Below are positions 44,101-54,923 of a stretch of 64,000 bases of DNA, one piece after another. Each line of letters starts with the position of its first letter. Within the stretch, counting starts at the first letter, position 1. This DNA is from Melanopsichium pennsylvanicum. Taxonomy: Eukaryota > Basidiomycota > Ustilaginomycetes > Ustilaginales. The position numbers and the translations under genes are program-made. The notes below the pieces were generated by a model. The model did no database searches and was not told where the DNA came from. It was given only the letters and a program-made list of their open reading frames with translations. The stretch lies in assembly GCA_900208305.1 (NCBI GenBank), contig OAPG01000002.1, forward strand, positions 496,001-560,000, given 5' to 3'.

Positions 44101-45121
44101 CGCTGGTGCGCGACCCAATGCTGTGGCTTTCGGAGGTGACCGAGAACAATGAGGGTCTCGATTGCTGCGATGACACGGTGGAGGCAGAAGAAGGCGACAT
44201 GGATGCGGTCGAACCAGCTGAGAAAGCGGGGTTGGCCTCGGCCGACACGGTAAAGTTGCTATCTTTAGGGCTCGTGGAATCGTTCCAATTAACCTCGAAG
44301 TGGGCAGATTCATCGTCGGTGTCTGGCGAGCTTCCCGAGGATTGGGTGGTGACGCTAGAGAAAGTGCGAGCACGAGCTCTTGCGTAAGAGTAGTTGGCGG
44401 TCGGAGCTTGCATGCGCTCCAGCTCCTGAGGTGTGGGCATGTCGGCGCGGAGGATGGTGAGACCTCGGTAGGGTGGAGCAGGCTGACCACTCATTGGAGC
44501 GCCGAAGAAGGCATTCTGCGCTGGAATGCTGCCATCGACGCCGTGAAGGAAGGGAAAGACGACGTTGTGCGGCACATCCTGTGATACATATTGATCATGC
44601 AGTTGAGCAAGCTGATCGGCCGACATGGCACGGATGGGCGAAGCGAGAGAACGCTTGGACCAGTGCTGACGACGAGGATCTCGGAATGGATCTGCGCGGC
44701 TACCTGCACCCAGTGCATCATCAAAGGTGTCATCATCCTCGTCCTCGTCGTCGACCTCTTCCTCGCTGTTGCTATCTGATGGAAGGGGTTCGTCGTAGAT
44801 GATGGGGTAATCTTCGAGATCGGCGTGTTGGATGCCGTAACTTGGTGGCTCCGACCTGACAGGTTGAGCCGATTGAGGCAGGGAGTTGGGAGAAGGCGAA
44901 CGTCGCACACGGCTATCAGACCAATGAGACTCTGGGGAGGAGCGATGCAAGCGCGGAGTGCCCTGCCCATCTTCTTTGTCTGCTGATTCATCGCGAGCCT
45001 GCCCATGTTGACAGTGACTGGCGGCGGGAAGATTGACGGCAAGGAGGGTGAACGAGTTGGTACCGTGGCGAGAAGCTAATGGGTGCAAAGACACATGAGC
45101 ATGGTTGTCAAGCTGCGACAT
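41132..45121 (-). CDS. pps1: Dual-specificity protein phosphatase, Pps1 family
   Basis: From the ATG at 45121 (MSQLDNHAH) the product is 1329 residues; the frame is open to 45361 but the only start codon there is TTG. The C-terminal third holds the catalytic domain: SRILPFLYLGNLDHASN, then GITHLVSVGE, then the signature HCRVGVSRS with Cys1126 and Arg1132, and a C-terminal end AELNSRYFI. Further upstream lie two Pps1 hallmarks, FKIQCAKYATISDIVIYCP and HCPDGYTETSVLALSYLMYA (a second, phosphatase-like fold whose loop lacks the full catalytic signature). In budding yeast Pps1 is linked to S-phase control and hydrolyses phosphotyrosine and phosphoserine/threonine. This protein is about 500 residues longer than yeast Pps1, mostly a Ser-rich N-terminus with an acidic EEEVDDEDEDDD run. 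Confidence 0.93.
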   Translation of the reverse strand: MSQLDNHAHVSLHPLASRHGTNSFTLLAVNLPAASHCQHGQARDESADKEDGQGTPRLHRSSPESHWSDSRVRRSPSPNSLPQSAQPVRSEPPSYGIQHADLEDYPIIYDEPLPSDSNSEEEVDDEDEDDDTFDDALGAGSRADPFRDPRRQHWSKRSLASPIRAMSADQLAQLHDQYVSQDVPHNVVFPFLHGVDGSIPAQNAFFGAPMSGQPAPPYRGLTILRADMPTPQELERMQAPTANYSYARARARTFSSVTTQSSGSSPDTDDESAHFEVNWNDSTSPKDSNFTVSAEANPAFSAGSTASMSPSSASTVSSQQSRPSLFSVTSESHSIGSRTSVSTVSDVTDDGARAPGKELRSASPAPFEPQPRHSVLNSTVFPAEILRSPSICRTMYSRNVYGNLSESGSLGDEGDNNEVRRIGPSFVNPQQASGVSLRNFKIQCAKYATISDIVIYCPFGYHSGVMTLAKWVREAQATLRRERLLRGWGGLQYNVFVVTEPFGTFEKRFPSLVSVDSNGFDRNRVDFIDREREEMERMTRATEIHDNVWLGCTADAPGVTAKSSGRSDESELITPDEQANPQCFAICISCEEDRSPASGACSPEVLRNAARYLDSIDASMRSDDDPDKLLGGLHRDELLRLDGSQLCESVYDGFRNPNSRDGSIVLGPNGWTPKPQAVPVRTDASASHFVHSKILNARQGADRCSSDLSARGLHRLDASSVVHLDYQTGSGGTPRTHGWQDKMARKLIDVCAWIKQQSSPVAPRHSDRDVPMFNNISSTLRTFRDGARSPTRSFSPSQVRERTSHVRSKSRSTPTRRPRRVLLHCPDGYTETSVLALSYLMYAREFTLPEAYLDLQLRADRSFFVYPADVAVLDAVDRHLQQARAARSQAAQDHADANIDSRKYRHTVSKSFSGSLTTDGRQTEVRRMSLSAPSGQVVYGTESGKRSALAAISPAEMASGLCRTSTPTPQKCRANSIPVEISEMQKHDWFGKSRFDGSFPSRILPFLYLGNLDHASNVDMLQVLGITHLVSVGETALAPPDHISAKVIPARHDHGRSRYQRASAKSAMAEDPSTVPSLTYQSQGVTVLNVRNVSDDGIDSLRGTMREAVQFIEAARLSGGKVLVHCRVGVSRSTTIVLAYIMAHLDLGLVESYLLVRSRRLNIVIQPHLLFLWELRGWETFLYKAKEAQIQLLRGRLGSPVLMPSRSPKEASHALSALSIHGCSARSEEGSGSYKSAWSSPTGSPVISSPRPVRIAAAGGASSEQLREGQLLGVEIGAGAGSIHGFDVTQSALMPFGSGSPTGLPYNASRLTWGHLAREIAELNSRYFI

Positions 45122-48074
45122 GTCGCAAAGCAAGTCCAGATGTGAGTTGGAGCGTAGCGTTGGTGCGCTGAAGCAGCTTTCTGCGGTTAAGATCTGCGAG
45201 TAAGGTCTGATGGTTACTGGCTGTGAAAGAGTATTTCTGTCAGGCTGGGACCAATTCGACGTGTGTGTAGAAAAGACGACAGTGGTGATGTTGGTGGGAG
45301 AAGCGACAAGGAATTGGAAGAGGTGGTAGAAAAGAGGCAGGTAAAAAGAGATGGCGATCAAGAGGGGGCGGCTATTTGATGTTGAAAGACGCAGCTAGCT
45401 GCTTGGCATAGGTCGGCTGGTCTCGCAGGTAGAACGGCTGAGTTGAAAGGTATGCGAAATGAAGGGTGCAGCAGCGGACCTAGGCAAGACAGAGGGGTGG
45501 AATGAAGACGGGAGAGAGCAACAGAAAACAGAGGGTGTACACCGCACACTTGACCTGGACACGCTCGTGTCAAGGCGGCGATGCTGCAGAGACTGGTCGG
45601 ACGACCAGTGGTATGCAGGCAAGATAAGAGGTTGTTTGTACGCGATTCGAATAATGCGGGGAGCTGAGAGGAGCGGCTGAAGAGCCAATGTAGATCACGT
45701 CTGTATGCGCGTGTCGTATGCGTATGGAAGCAGTGCAGATCGCAGGGTAGGGCGAGTGGGCGGAATGAAGCTGATTAAGGTGCCGCGTACGCAAGGTGAG
45801 ACGGAGACGGATGGTTCTCTTTCGCCTACAATGTCTTACAGCAGAGCTGACAGCAAAGGAAGTTTATGTTACAGGATGGGGTAGCAAGATGATAGCATCA
45901 TCCAAGGGGTTCGGAATGGGAATGCTGATGTTGCTCGAAGCGGTCTGAGATGTAGAAAACGAGAACAAGAGACAGAATTGGGGCGGAAGTTATAGAGGAT
46001 GGATTGTATGGCCTGAATTGAAAGCTCGCGGGTGGATCAAGTGTGGATGGGGTCAATCGAGAGCGAGATGTCAATGCAGCAAAGAATGGAATGCGAGGCA
46101 GTCCAGAAGGTGGATACGATTTAAACCAAGACAAGATCAAAGAAGCAATCACGAATGAACAGCGAGTGGGGAATCGGGTGCTAAAGAGCGAAAAGCAGAG
46201 CGAAAAGCAAGAGCGTCAGTGGAACAGAGACCGGAATGAAGGAGGTGGAGAGAGAGAGAGAGGGGATAAGGCCAACAATAGTTGAGCGGGCAACTGCCAC
46301 ACAGACGAAACGACTGAGCGGTGAATTGCTGCAGAATTTTTGGCTTTTGGACAGCTTCCCGAAATCGGGGGAAAAGAGCCAAAAAGGAAAGGGAGGTGGG
46401 AGGTGGATAGTAAAATTTAAATTATAGTAAATTGTTTTATAGTTAGTTAAACCACATTACAGTGCTGCATCCACTGAAACCGACAGCTTACACAAAGCCA
46501 GCTCATGCAGCAGCCTACGGAAGCGCTCCTGTGTGAGAATTCCTGCGGGGGTGATGATTGTGACAAAACACGCTGTCAAAGCCACACAGCCGCTTGATTA
46601 GTAACGCCATTTTTCCATTTTTCCTCTATCCAAATTCAGCAGAAAGGGTCTTCTCTTATCGCGACCCGAGCCATTAGCACTGCACTGCACTTCCCTCTCT
46701 CTCCCTCTCTATCTCTCTCATTTTCTCTCTCTTTCTCTCTCTCCCTGTGTAAATTTTGTCGGAACGCGCCCAAATTTCTAAGAGCAGAGAACTCTCGGCA
46801 TTTGCCCGCATCCGTGCTGCACCTCTGCCATATCTCAGAGTATGACCAACACCGCCATTTCAGAATTGGCAACGAATTTTATCTTGCTTGTTGGTCCAAG
46901 AAACCCGAGTCCACGCGAATCACAATGAGCACAGCACAGAGCACGCGAGCCTGTCCACCTGACTCACCAACGTCGTGTGATACTTCTGCGATCGTGACGG
47001 TCATGATGATGATTTGCTCGATGAGTAGAAGATCTGTGTTTTCATCAGTTCAAGCCGCTGGCTGACTTTGAGCTGCAAAGCGTCGCATGCCGTTCAGAGT
47101 GACGTCCTCAATAGCCGAGCTATAATGGCGTTAGAGTGGATGGTGATTTTCTCATGTCACGGTAAGTTAGACCGTATGCAAAATTTTCCACATTTTCTTC
47201 TTTCCGAACCTCGCTTAGGAAAAGCTAGCTCTCATTGCAGCAAGGCAAGCTCTGGTGGGAACCAAAAGTTGTGTTCCTTGAACAGGCGCACATGGCGGTG
47301 ATAGAGTCGCTACAAATTCGAACTTTCCCTCGTCTACTCTGTCGAGCCAAAAGGAGTCCCGTGGGAGAAAGTCGCTAACCCAATGCCGTTGTCCGAGTTG
47401 GTCACACCAAGGAGCAAGATTTGGACCCTATGTGTAACAGCGTAAACTGAAACAGACCTGCTTGTCCGTCAGCGTGGTATAGCACTGCATTGAGCGGAGC
47501 TGAGAGTGTTGTATATTTACTTACATCCTTCGGCGACTAGAAGAGCTTATGTCAATATGCCATCATCGTGCAAGCACGAAACTGTCAATCTGAACCATCA
47601 TGAATAGTGGCCGGAGCCCATGTAGTCATACTAGCTCACCCCAGTAAACGTTCCTTTTTCTTCCTGTGCAACTCGATCTCTGTCCGTGGGAATTTATCGG
47701 TCCTAATTGATGCGATCATGCAACCCAATCTGGCGTTTCGCACAATCACGCCCATATCCATTTCGATCAGATACTGTTCAGAACACCGATGAAGATCAAC
47801 TTCCTTTGCCTTACCTTGTCTCATTCAGGCACAATCATGATTGTATCATGCATGTACTTCAAGCCGAGGCCAAAGTTTGCATCAATAATGCCTCCAACCA
47901 GATGCAATACGGCGTTTTTCGTACCGTGTCCGCACAACTCCGCCCGAATCAGTCGTTCATGCACACTCTCATCAACATTTCAAGCTTCCTCTACGTCCTC
48001 GAATCTCTGGTTCAAATTGGGCAACCTTTATGACAACAACGTAACACTATCTAAAACACTGAGAAAACATCACG
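45122..48074. other. Intergenic, 2.95 kb: pps1 promoter and ade2 3' flank
   Basis: No intact gene is supported. GA-rich DNA lies near 46243-46262 and a CT-rich tract at 46691-46746. Close to the ade2 stop, the minus strand at 47636-47979 shows two coding-like frames without starts, possibly a degraded gene; see findings. Confidence 0.5.
46691..46746. repeat. CT-rich microsatellite
   Basis: Imperfect CT/TCTC repeats over about 55 bases. Confidence 0.85.
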
Positions 48075-49964
48075 TTACTTCTTCAACGCGTATTCCCACC
48101 CATCGCGAGCAAGCCGTGCAATCTTGCCATTCACCTCGTTCTCCATCTCCTCCATGTAATTCTGCATCTTTTCGAGGTAGCTTGGATCAGCCGCGGCCAG
48201 AATGCGAATCGCAAGAAGAGCAGCATTGGTGCTGTTGTTGATCGCCACAGTCGCAACCGGAATACCGCGGGGCATCTGCACAATGCTGTGTAGCGAGTCA
48301 ACTCCATCCAGCGTGCTTCCCTTGACGGGAACACCGATCACAGGCAACGCAGTCTGTGCCGCAACCATACCAGGAAGGTGAGCCGCACCGCCGGCTCCCG
48401 CAATGATACATCTCAAGCCGCGAGCAGGCGCACTTCTCGCATATGTGCGCATACGGTCAGGGGTACGATGCGCGCTCACAATCGTGAGCTCAAAGGGCAC
48501 GTCGAACTTCTTGAGGATGTCAGCGGCGGCCATCATGACGGGCAGATCGCTGTCCGAGCCCATGATGATCCCCACCAAAGCTTGGCCATGGGAAAAGTCA
48601 TTGGCTGACTTGGGTGACGGAGCCTTTGGTACTTTTGACGAAGATGCCGAGGCGGCATTGGCAGCAATCACGCCGGGCAGTGTGAGCTCGGTGGGGAGCT
48701 TGCCACCAAGCTCAGCGAGTTGAGTGGCCTTGTCGAGCGCCCCCTCCACAATGTGGAGACGCTCTCGCACCTGTGCATCGGACTGGCCAACAATGGTAAT
48801 GTGGCCCATCTTCCTGCCCTTGCGGCAACCTGCCTTTCCGTAGAGATGAGTCGTGGTTCCAGGGACGTCGAGGCTGACAACGGCAGGCACAAGAGTCTTG
48901 GCGACAGCCTGCTCATCCTTGTCCGAGTCGACAAGGCCGAGAATATTGATCATGGCAGCCGAAGGAACTTTGAGTGCGGTGCTTCCGAGCGGCAGGCCAA
49001 GGATAGCTCGAACGTGGTTCTCGTACTGAGAAGTGTCGGCGGCCTCAATGGTGTAGTGGCCTGAATTATGAGGTCGTGGTGCAATTTCGTTGATTAGCAG
49101 CTCGCCGTTGGGCATCAAAAACATCTCGACACCAAAGACGCCGGCTCCACCGAAAGTGGCTACGGCCTCTTCTGCGATCTTCCTCGCGCGGGCTTCAACA
49201 CCGGGGTCTGTTGTTCGCAGGGGAGCAAACACGGTGTGACAGATGCTGTTCTTGTGAACGGTCTCAACCGCAGGGTAAGCCCTGACCTCACCGGTAGCAC
49301 TACGCACGACCATGACCGCTACCTCGCGCTCGAATGGCGCCCACTTCTCGGCGTACAGTCCACGCTTTCCGTCGCCGAGTGCTGCGACAGCGGCGGCAGC
49401 CTGGTCGGCGGACTTGACAACGTAGTTGCCCTTACCATCGTAAGCTTGAGTCCTCGACTTGAGCATGAGAGGGAAGCCAAAGACCTTTCCAGTCTCCGAA
49501 ACGCCCTCGATCTGAGCCGCACGGGCCTGAGTAGCGTCGGTCGCCCTGGACATGTCTTCAGGTCCAACAGGGAGGTACTCGGCTAGTGGAAGACCCTTGG
49601 CGGCGAGATGAACCTTTTGTAGATACTTGTCCTGAATGAGGGCGATTGTGGCAGGAAGAGGATGAACAGCATCTACTAGCTTGTCATCGAGCACCTTCTG
49701 GAGCTGAACAGCATCGACGTGCTCGATCTCGATAGTGAGCACATCCACTTGCGAAGCGAGCTGGCGGATCTTTTGAGGGTCAGCAAAGCTACCATTGATG
49801 TGCTGCGACTTTCCGTCCGGACCGGGAAGGTAGTTGATCTGCTTGGCTGGTGCGACATCACCAACGTCGAGCAGCTTGACCTGGACATTGAGTCGAGCGG
49901 CCGCTTCGACAAACATACGGCCCAGTTGGCCAGCACCAAGCACCCCGACGACTCGTTGTTCCAT
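48075..49964 (-). CDS. ade2: Phosphoribosylaminoimidazole carboxylase, bifunctional PurK-PurE
   Basis: This enzyme converts AIR to CAIR in purine synthesis. The ATG at 49964 ([18 protein letters not shown]) gives 629 residues; upstream in-frame sequence has no fitting family start. The N-terminal ATP-grasp half (PurK) starts with the GAGQLGRM loop, continues through [26 protein letters not shown], and [17 protein letters not shown]. After a Ser/Ala linker the PurE half begins at about 460 with [13 protein letters not shown] and carries [19 protein letters not shown] and GVPVKG, all active-site motifs. Fusion of both halves in one chain is normal for fungi. Length is a little above yeast Ade2 (571). 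No intron. Loss of this gene in yeasts gives red colonies; here it looks intact. Confidence 0.98.
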   Translation of the reverse strand: MEQRVVGVLGAGQLGRMFVEAAARLNVQVKLLDVGDVAPAKQINYLPGPDGKSQHINGSFADPQKIRQLASQVDVLTIEIEHVDAVQLQKVLDDKLVDAVHPLPATIALIQDKYLQKVHLAAKGLPLAEYLPVGPEDMSRATDATQARAAQIEGVSETGKVFGFPLMLKSRTQAYDGKGNYVVKSADQAAAAVAALGDGKRGLYAEKWAPFEREVAVMVVRSATGEVRAYPAVETVHKNSICHTVFAPLRTTDPGVEARARKIAEEAVATFGGAGVFGVEMFLMPNGELLINEIAPRPHNSGHYTIEAADTSQYENHVRAILGLPLGSTALKVPSAAMINILGLVDSDKDEQAVAKTLVPAVVSLDVPGTTTHLYGKAGCRKGRKMGHITIVGQSDAQVRERLHIVEGALDKATQLAELGGKLPTELTLPGVIAANAASASSSKVPKAPSPKSANDFSHGQALVGIIMGSDSDLPVMMAAADILKKFDVPFELTIVSAHRTPDRMRTYARSAPARGLRCIIAGAGGAAHLPGMVAAQTALPVIGVPVKGSTLDGVDSLHSIVQMPRGIPVATVAINNSTNAALLAIRILAAADPSYLEKMQNYMEEMENEVNGKIARLARDGWEYALKK

Positions 49965-50550
49965 TTTGCTATGACCTGAGCGTGAAGGAAGCTGAATGAG
50001 AAGCTGAAGGATCAAGGACAGATGTCGGAGGTTTTAAGAGCAAAGGTGTGAGGTTTGATGACGGACGTCGAGAAGAAATCCAAACACAAACATGAGTCTG
50101 ACGTCTTCCGAGATCCTCACTTTATCTTTCTGCAGAAAGCACAATGTGGAGATTCGTGCACGGCCAAGCGAGAAGAAAAAGAGAAAGAAAAAAGAAAAAG
50201 GAAAAAGGAAAAAAAAGGAGAGTCATCTCGAATTTTTATCTATTGTTAGATCGGCGACAAATTCTTTAAGCAGTTGAATCTAAAGAAATGCAAATGCAGA
50301 GGAGGGGCCGATTGACCGGCCAAAGACTCGTCAACTACGCCGGCCTTGCAGCTAAGCAGAAACATTGACAGCACCTTACGTCTCGGAGCTGAAAGGTAGA
50401 AGAAGCAAGATCGCTATATTATTGCTATCTTGTCGACGAAGTGTGTTCGCGTCACACAAAACCTCAGATAGGTAATGCAGCATACATGCAGAATTGACAT
50501 CTTTCCATTCCCCTAAAGAGGTGCGGATGAGCGACTCACCGACCACCAAA

Positions 50551-50602
50551 CTGTGTCTGTGTCTGTGTCTGTGTCTGTGCTGTGTCTGTGCTGTGTCTGT
50601 GA
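50551..50602 (+). repeat. CTGTGT-type tandem repeat
   Basis: Four perfect CTGTGT units followed by three variant copies of CTGTG(TCTGTG). Confidence 0.9.
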
Positions 50603-51313
50603 TCGTGATCCGAGTTGAATTTGGGTTTAGCGTGCCTTAGCGACAACGCCTTCGGCTCACCGCCACTCTACTCGGAGGTCATGGGAAAAAAAAAGTCTCG
50701 AGCCAAGCCAGCCTCTGCTCCAAAGCCCGGCTTGGCCTGTTTTACGTTCTAGTGTGCAGAGCTACACAGAAGCGAGGCGACCAAGCTCGCGTCTGGACAT
50801 CTAAAAGCATTTAGGCCGTGTGGGTGTCTCACTGCTTTTGTGCCGCCGCTCTCCAACTTATCTACACTTTTTTAGACTCTGGACTCTCACACAGTCCCTT
50901 CGCCCTGAAACTGTGATCGTGGCAGAAGACCAGTCCTAATTTTCATGCCTGCATGTGGACCTGCATCGTTATGCTGCACCGAACAAGTGCCTCAACTACC
51001 GTATTTTGACCACCTGACCACTTTGAGCCTTTCTACCTGTCCCCGCCCTCGCCCTTTCAAGCTGGATCTTGTGCAGACCTGGCACTCTCTCTCTCTCTCT
51101 CTCAGCATTAGGAATTTTGCCAGTCATGTCTCAGCTAGACATGTTCACGGTCCATGCGTAATTTAGTCGCACCGCCAATCACGAATGTAAAGCACGCGGG
51201 GTAGCTCTGCACCGGCTCATCTTTCGCACACATAAAAGCCTTTCTTCCATGGTCAGTCGGGTCCTGCTCGTTTGTCCAAGCTGCCAAATCAACCACTTTC
51301 GGTCTCAGCTAAA

Positions 51314-51345
51314 GTGTGTGTGTATGTGTGTGTGTGTGTGTGTGT
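51314..51345. repeat. TG microsatellite
   Basis: About sixteen TG units with a single A interruption. Confidence 0.9.
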
Positions 51346-52074
51346 CAATCGCCCGGTCGAGAAGCAGAAAGTTGCTCTGAACTGAAGAAGATGGGCAAAG
51401 ACGCCCTCCACAGGGTTTCCCTCCAGTAACCCTACACAGGCTCAAAAAGCCACCTTAGCTCCCTCTGCTTGGTGCCTTCGTAGCTTGCATTAGTATACGC
51501 GCATATTGTTGGCAAGTCTTCGCTACGTACCATTGAAATCGAGCAGCGTTTTTAGGGTAGATTGGTGAGAATGGATGAATGAATGCATGCTGTCCCAGGT
51601 CTCCCCTTAGAAATGCAAACAAGCTGGCTCGTATGAGCTCAAAGCTTCTTGTGTTCATCGTTGCGCTCCTTCAAGTTCATCCACCTCCATCATCTTCTGC
51701 GCCCCCACAACGTCGGCCCTACATAAGCTTTCTGACATCACATGCGCATACGCACGCGTATCGCTAATGTCGCTACAACGTCTTCAAACATAAAGCTCCC
51801 GTCTCTTCTGTGCTATCCCATTGCTTGCTTACCTACCTTGGTCACCAAGGGTCAAGACTCCTTCTCGGACCCCTATACGGCACGATACAATTGACAACTT
51901 CCCAGCCTCTCCTCATTAGCACTACCAGCATACTACTTCTTGCTGCCCTTCACTGCTGCAGCTCAGTCAAGCGCCAGTTTTGAGTACGTCTCCTAACCCC
52001 CCTCAAGGAACCAGCTTGCTTCGGCGTAAAGACCTCCAAAAGCTTCCGTATCATAGACCTGCGAGATTGTCGGT

Positions 52075-54000
52075 ATGGCACTGGCACAGTCAAGACCTAT
52101 CTCGATCCCGGCGGCGCCTTCGTCCCCAACTTCATCTTCCAAATCACACTTTCGATGTAGTTCCGACCAGGGCTCCGAACTCTCTATCAGCCTCCCTCAT
52201 CCTGCAGCCAACGTCTTTCCTTTTTCAGCCGTCCAAGACCCTTTCGCGGCAACCCAGCTTTTGCAACGACTGGCATGCTTTTCAGCTCAAGATGTCCTCT
52301 CGTGTAGCTCGAGCACCCGCTCGCGCCTCGTTGTGTGCTCCGAGACCGCCAACATCGAGTCGGCAGGCGAGAGACTGGCCGAAGCCGACGATGCCGAGAC
52401 TTGGGTCATCTTGCGGCGAGCGAGCGAAACCCACGCATCTGCAGGAATGACCAAGCTGCTCAAATCGGACTGCGCTGGCTTGCTTGGCCCGGAAGATCTT
52501 TCTGTCTTCTTCGCGGCCGTCTTTGCGCCTACGAAACTTGCAAACGCTCGCCCCAGCAGTAGCCCTCACCTTCTTGCCTCACCTCCGGCATCTCCCAACG
52601 CAGGCTCTTCTCGCTTTAGCTTCTCGGAAGAGATTCGAACGAAGCACGCTGAACCCCGAGCTAACAGTATCCGCGCTCATCTCGACTCCAGGAAAGCCGT
52701 TCCCGCCTCGCTGGTCTCGAACCTCTCGGGAAAAAATTCCCTTCACCACGTCTCGCTCGGCACATCGCTTCTAGAAGTGCTTCTGCATTTGAGCCAAGAC
52801 AACTTCAATTGCGTGGTCGTATCGGACCTCCGCAACGGCGATGACGGCGCTGTCTGCGGCATTTTGACCGCAGCTGATGTGGTAGCCTTTCTGGTCGAGG
52901 AGGCTGACAAAGATACCACTTTAGCTACCGTCTTTTCTAACAAGCTGGATACGCTTGCAAGCTCCGTGCTGCAACAGCCCGCCACGGTCATCTCTGGCGA
53001 CCGAAGCACTGTCGATGCGCTGGTTCGCATGCAATCAGAGCAGCTATCCGTCCTTGCTGTCGTGGATCCCTTGGGAGGTCTCATCTCGCCTGTCTCATCT
53101 CGCGAGATCTCTCAAGAGATTCTCAGATCGTCGTCTCGAAAAATCCTCACAACTCCTCTCTCGTCTCTGGTGAAAGAACTTCGATCTAGACATCCCCAAG
53201 GCACGGACGGCAAAGATGCGCACCCTGCCATCTCCGTCAGCAGCTCTTCCACTGTTGGCAGGGCGGCTGCACTCTTGCTTGCCACAGAGGCCGGTGGTGT
53301 CTTTGTGGTCGATGAGCCGCGAGTCATTATGACGCCTCCGCTATCGTGCGTTTCGACCTCACCGAGCAAAGAGCTTCCCTATCTTACACTGGATGCAGAC
53401 TTTATGCCACTGAATCGATCCACTAACTTCACACCCGCACCCGCCCAGAAGCACCGTCGATCGTCCACCCAGTTCTGGACGACGCCACGCTCATCGTTCA
53501 GCGCTGCATCCAACGACGCATGTTCTCGACCATCCCTGCCGAACTTTGCGGTGGGAGGTAGCATTGCCGTGGCACGCGAACGCAGAGCTAGCCACAAGCC
53601 GGAGTCGGCCCTGTCATCTTCAGTCAGCTCCCTGCCTTGCAAGAATGCGAGCACTACGATGCCCGCTCATCTACGCATCCCATCCGGCCCGCGCACTCAC
53701 CGGCCCAGGTCGCTATCGCTTGCGCAATTCTCGATCGAGGAATCCGCGATGGCCAGGCAGTTCGGAGCGTACGCTATGTTCCGAGCGCAAGGCACATGGA
53801 CGTCGTCCACACTGACGCCCAGCTCGAGTGCATCTTCGGCAGGCTCGCCCTCCTCGCCTCTCGGCAACATGCTCGCGTCTGGCTTCTTTGGCGAGGTCAT
53901 GCCCAGCGGTATGCCAAGGCACGTGGTCACCATGAAGACTATTTTGAGATCTGTGCTTGCTGCGGTTGCAGCATCCAGCGAAGAGGCGGTCGACGCTTGA
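52075..54000 (+). CDS. CBS-domain protein, Sds23/Moc1-like
   Basis: The 641-residue intronless product has a Ser-rich N-terminus, then several CBS-type units. Visible CBS motifs include FNCVVVSDLRNG...GAVCGILTAADVVAFLV (about 240-280), PATVISGDRSTVDALVRM...LSVLAVVDPLGGLISPVSS (about 300-345) and HPAISVSSSSTVGRAAALL...GGVFVVDEP (about 380-420). The spacing and the SSLVKELRSRHPQGTDGKD segment between the last two resemble the Sds23/Moc1 family. These proteins inhibit PP2A-type phosphatases and link nutrient state to mitotic entry and the anaphase-promoting complex in yeasts. CBS pairs often bind adenine nucleotides. The C-terminal 200 residues are low complexity. Assignment to Sds23 rests on remembered family features and is moderate; the CBS call is firmer. 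Confidence 0.75.
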   Translation: MALAQSRPISIPAAPSSPTSSSKSHFRCSSDQGSELSISLPHPAANVFPFSAVQDPFAATQLLQRLACFSAQDVLSCSSSTRSRLVVCSETANIESAGERLAEADDAETWVILRRASETHASAGMTKLLKSDCAGLLGPEDLSVFFAAVFAPTKLANARPSSSPHLLASPPASPNAGSSRFSFSEEIRTKHAEPRANSIRAHLDSRKAVPASLVSNLSGKNSLHHVSLGTSLLEVLLHLSQDNFNCVVVSDLRNGDDGAVCGILTAADVVAFLVEEADKDTTLATVFSNKLDTLASSVLQQPATVISGDRSTVDALVRMQSEQLSVLAVVDPLGGLISPVSSREISQEILRSSSRKILTTPLSSLVKELRSRHPQGTDGKDAHPAISVSSSSTVGRAAALLLATEAGGVFVVDEPRVIMTPPLSCVSTSPSKELPYLTLDADFMPLNRSTNFTPAPAQKHRRSSTQFWTTPRSSFSAASNDACSRPSLPNFAVGGSIAVARERRASHKPESALSSSVSSLPCKNASTTMPAHLRIPSGPRTHRPRSLSLAQFSIEESAMARQFGAYAMFRAQGTWTSSTLTPSSSASSAGSPSSPLGNMLASGFFGEVMPSGMPRHVVTMKTILRSVLAAVAASSEEAVDA

Positions 54001-54923
54001 CGCCGTTCGATTACGCCCATGCAATTTGGTAACTTTTGGATCAATACGAAATCGGAGTGCTCTTATCCATGCTTCTGCTCGTTTCACCTTTTTTTTAATC
54101 AATATGATCTGCTCTTCTTTCTCGGTATCGCCTCTGTCGTCTCTGTCACCTCTGTTATTGCCCGTCTTCTCTGTCGTCTGGTTTTGTTTGTAGCCTCTAT
54201 GTTTTCCGATCCTTGGAAATGTAAAAAAAATACTTTCCCCTGTGTTCTTATGAACGCGCCTTTGTGGGTTCAATTCGCAATGCTCGCTCGCTGTTCATTT
54301 TTGTTGAACTCAGCAATTCTAGTCTCCTCGCTTTTCCTGTAGCCTCTTACGGCCCAGCGTTCAAACTGTTATACATTTGACTGACGATCTTGTTTCAATC
54401 TTGATGAGATGCAGGCTGAGGAGCACTGAACCATGTGTGAGTCGATCCCAACACAAGATTTGAGCAAGTGTAGAATGGGGGGCAGGCGATGGGCTTTACT
54501 GTACGGTATATTACTGTACACTCGAGCAGCCGAGTGTCAAAGTGTTGGTCTGCTATGTCGCTGTTGTTTGGCGGAGAGCACACCCACGACGCGTCTGAAC
54601 CAACATTCGACAGGACACTGCTCAGATGCCTACCTAGAATTCAAAGGGCGCGTTTGAATGGAAAGAAAAACACACGGAAAACTCAATTTTCACCTGCCAA
54701 CGTCATTCTCAAAAACATCCTTGTGACCATCACCTCCTTTCCTCTCGATTGGAACTCGCACAGCAACCCTCTTACGCTCCCTATTCAGAGCACAGCAAGC
54801 ACTATAAATATAACTTGAACACACGGCAAGAGCACGAAAGCGGTTCCGCCTTCAGCAGCAACCATTCAGTTGTTCAAAAACATCCGATACCGCTCCTGCG
54901 TTTGAGTGCCTAATATCGCCAAC
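54001..54923. other. Intergenic: 3' flank of CBS gene and ask1 promoter
   Basis: No gene supported. A direct repeat of TACTGTAC flanks GGTATAT near 54497-54520. Confidence 0.5.

Larger units (their letters stand above)
49965..52074. other. Divergent intergenic region between ade2 and the CBS-domain gene
   Basis: Both genes point outward, so their promoters lie here. No coding frame is supported over 2.1 kb. An AG-rich block (50165-50220) and two microsatellites (50551-50602 and 51314-51345) are present. Confidence 0.55.

Noticed and set aside
43487..44152. Plus-strand 221-codon open frame
   Set aside because: Antisense to the Pps1 frame, which has clear family motifs; no features of its own.
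45122..45361. Hydrophobic N-terminal extension of Pps1
   Set aside because: The upstream frame has no ATG (begins at TTG); the ATG at 45121 is the first credible start.
47707..48033. Plus-strand 108-codon frame beside ade2
   Set aside because: Composition looks like the antisense of the minus-strand fragment; no start context or family features.
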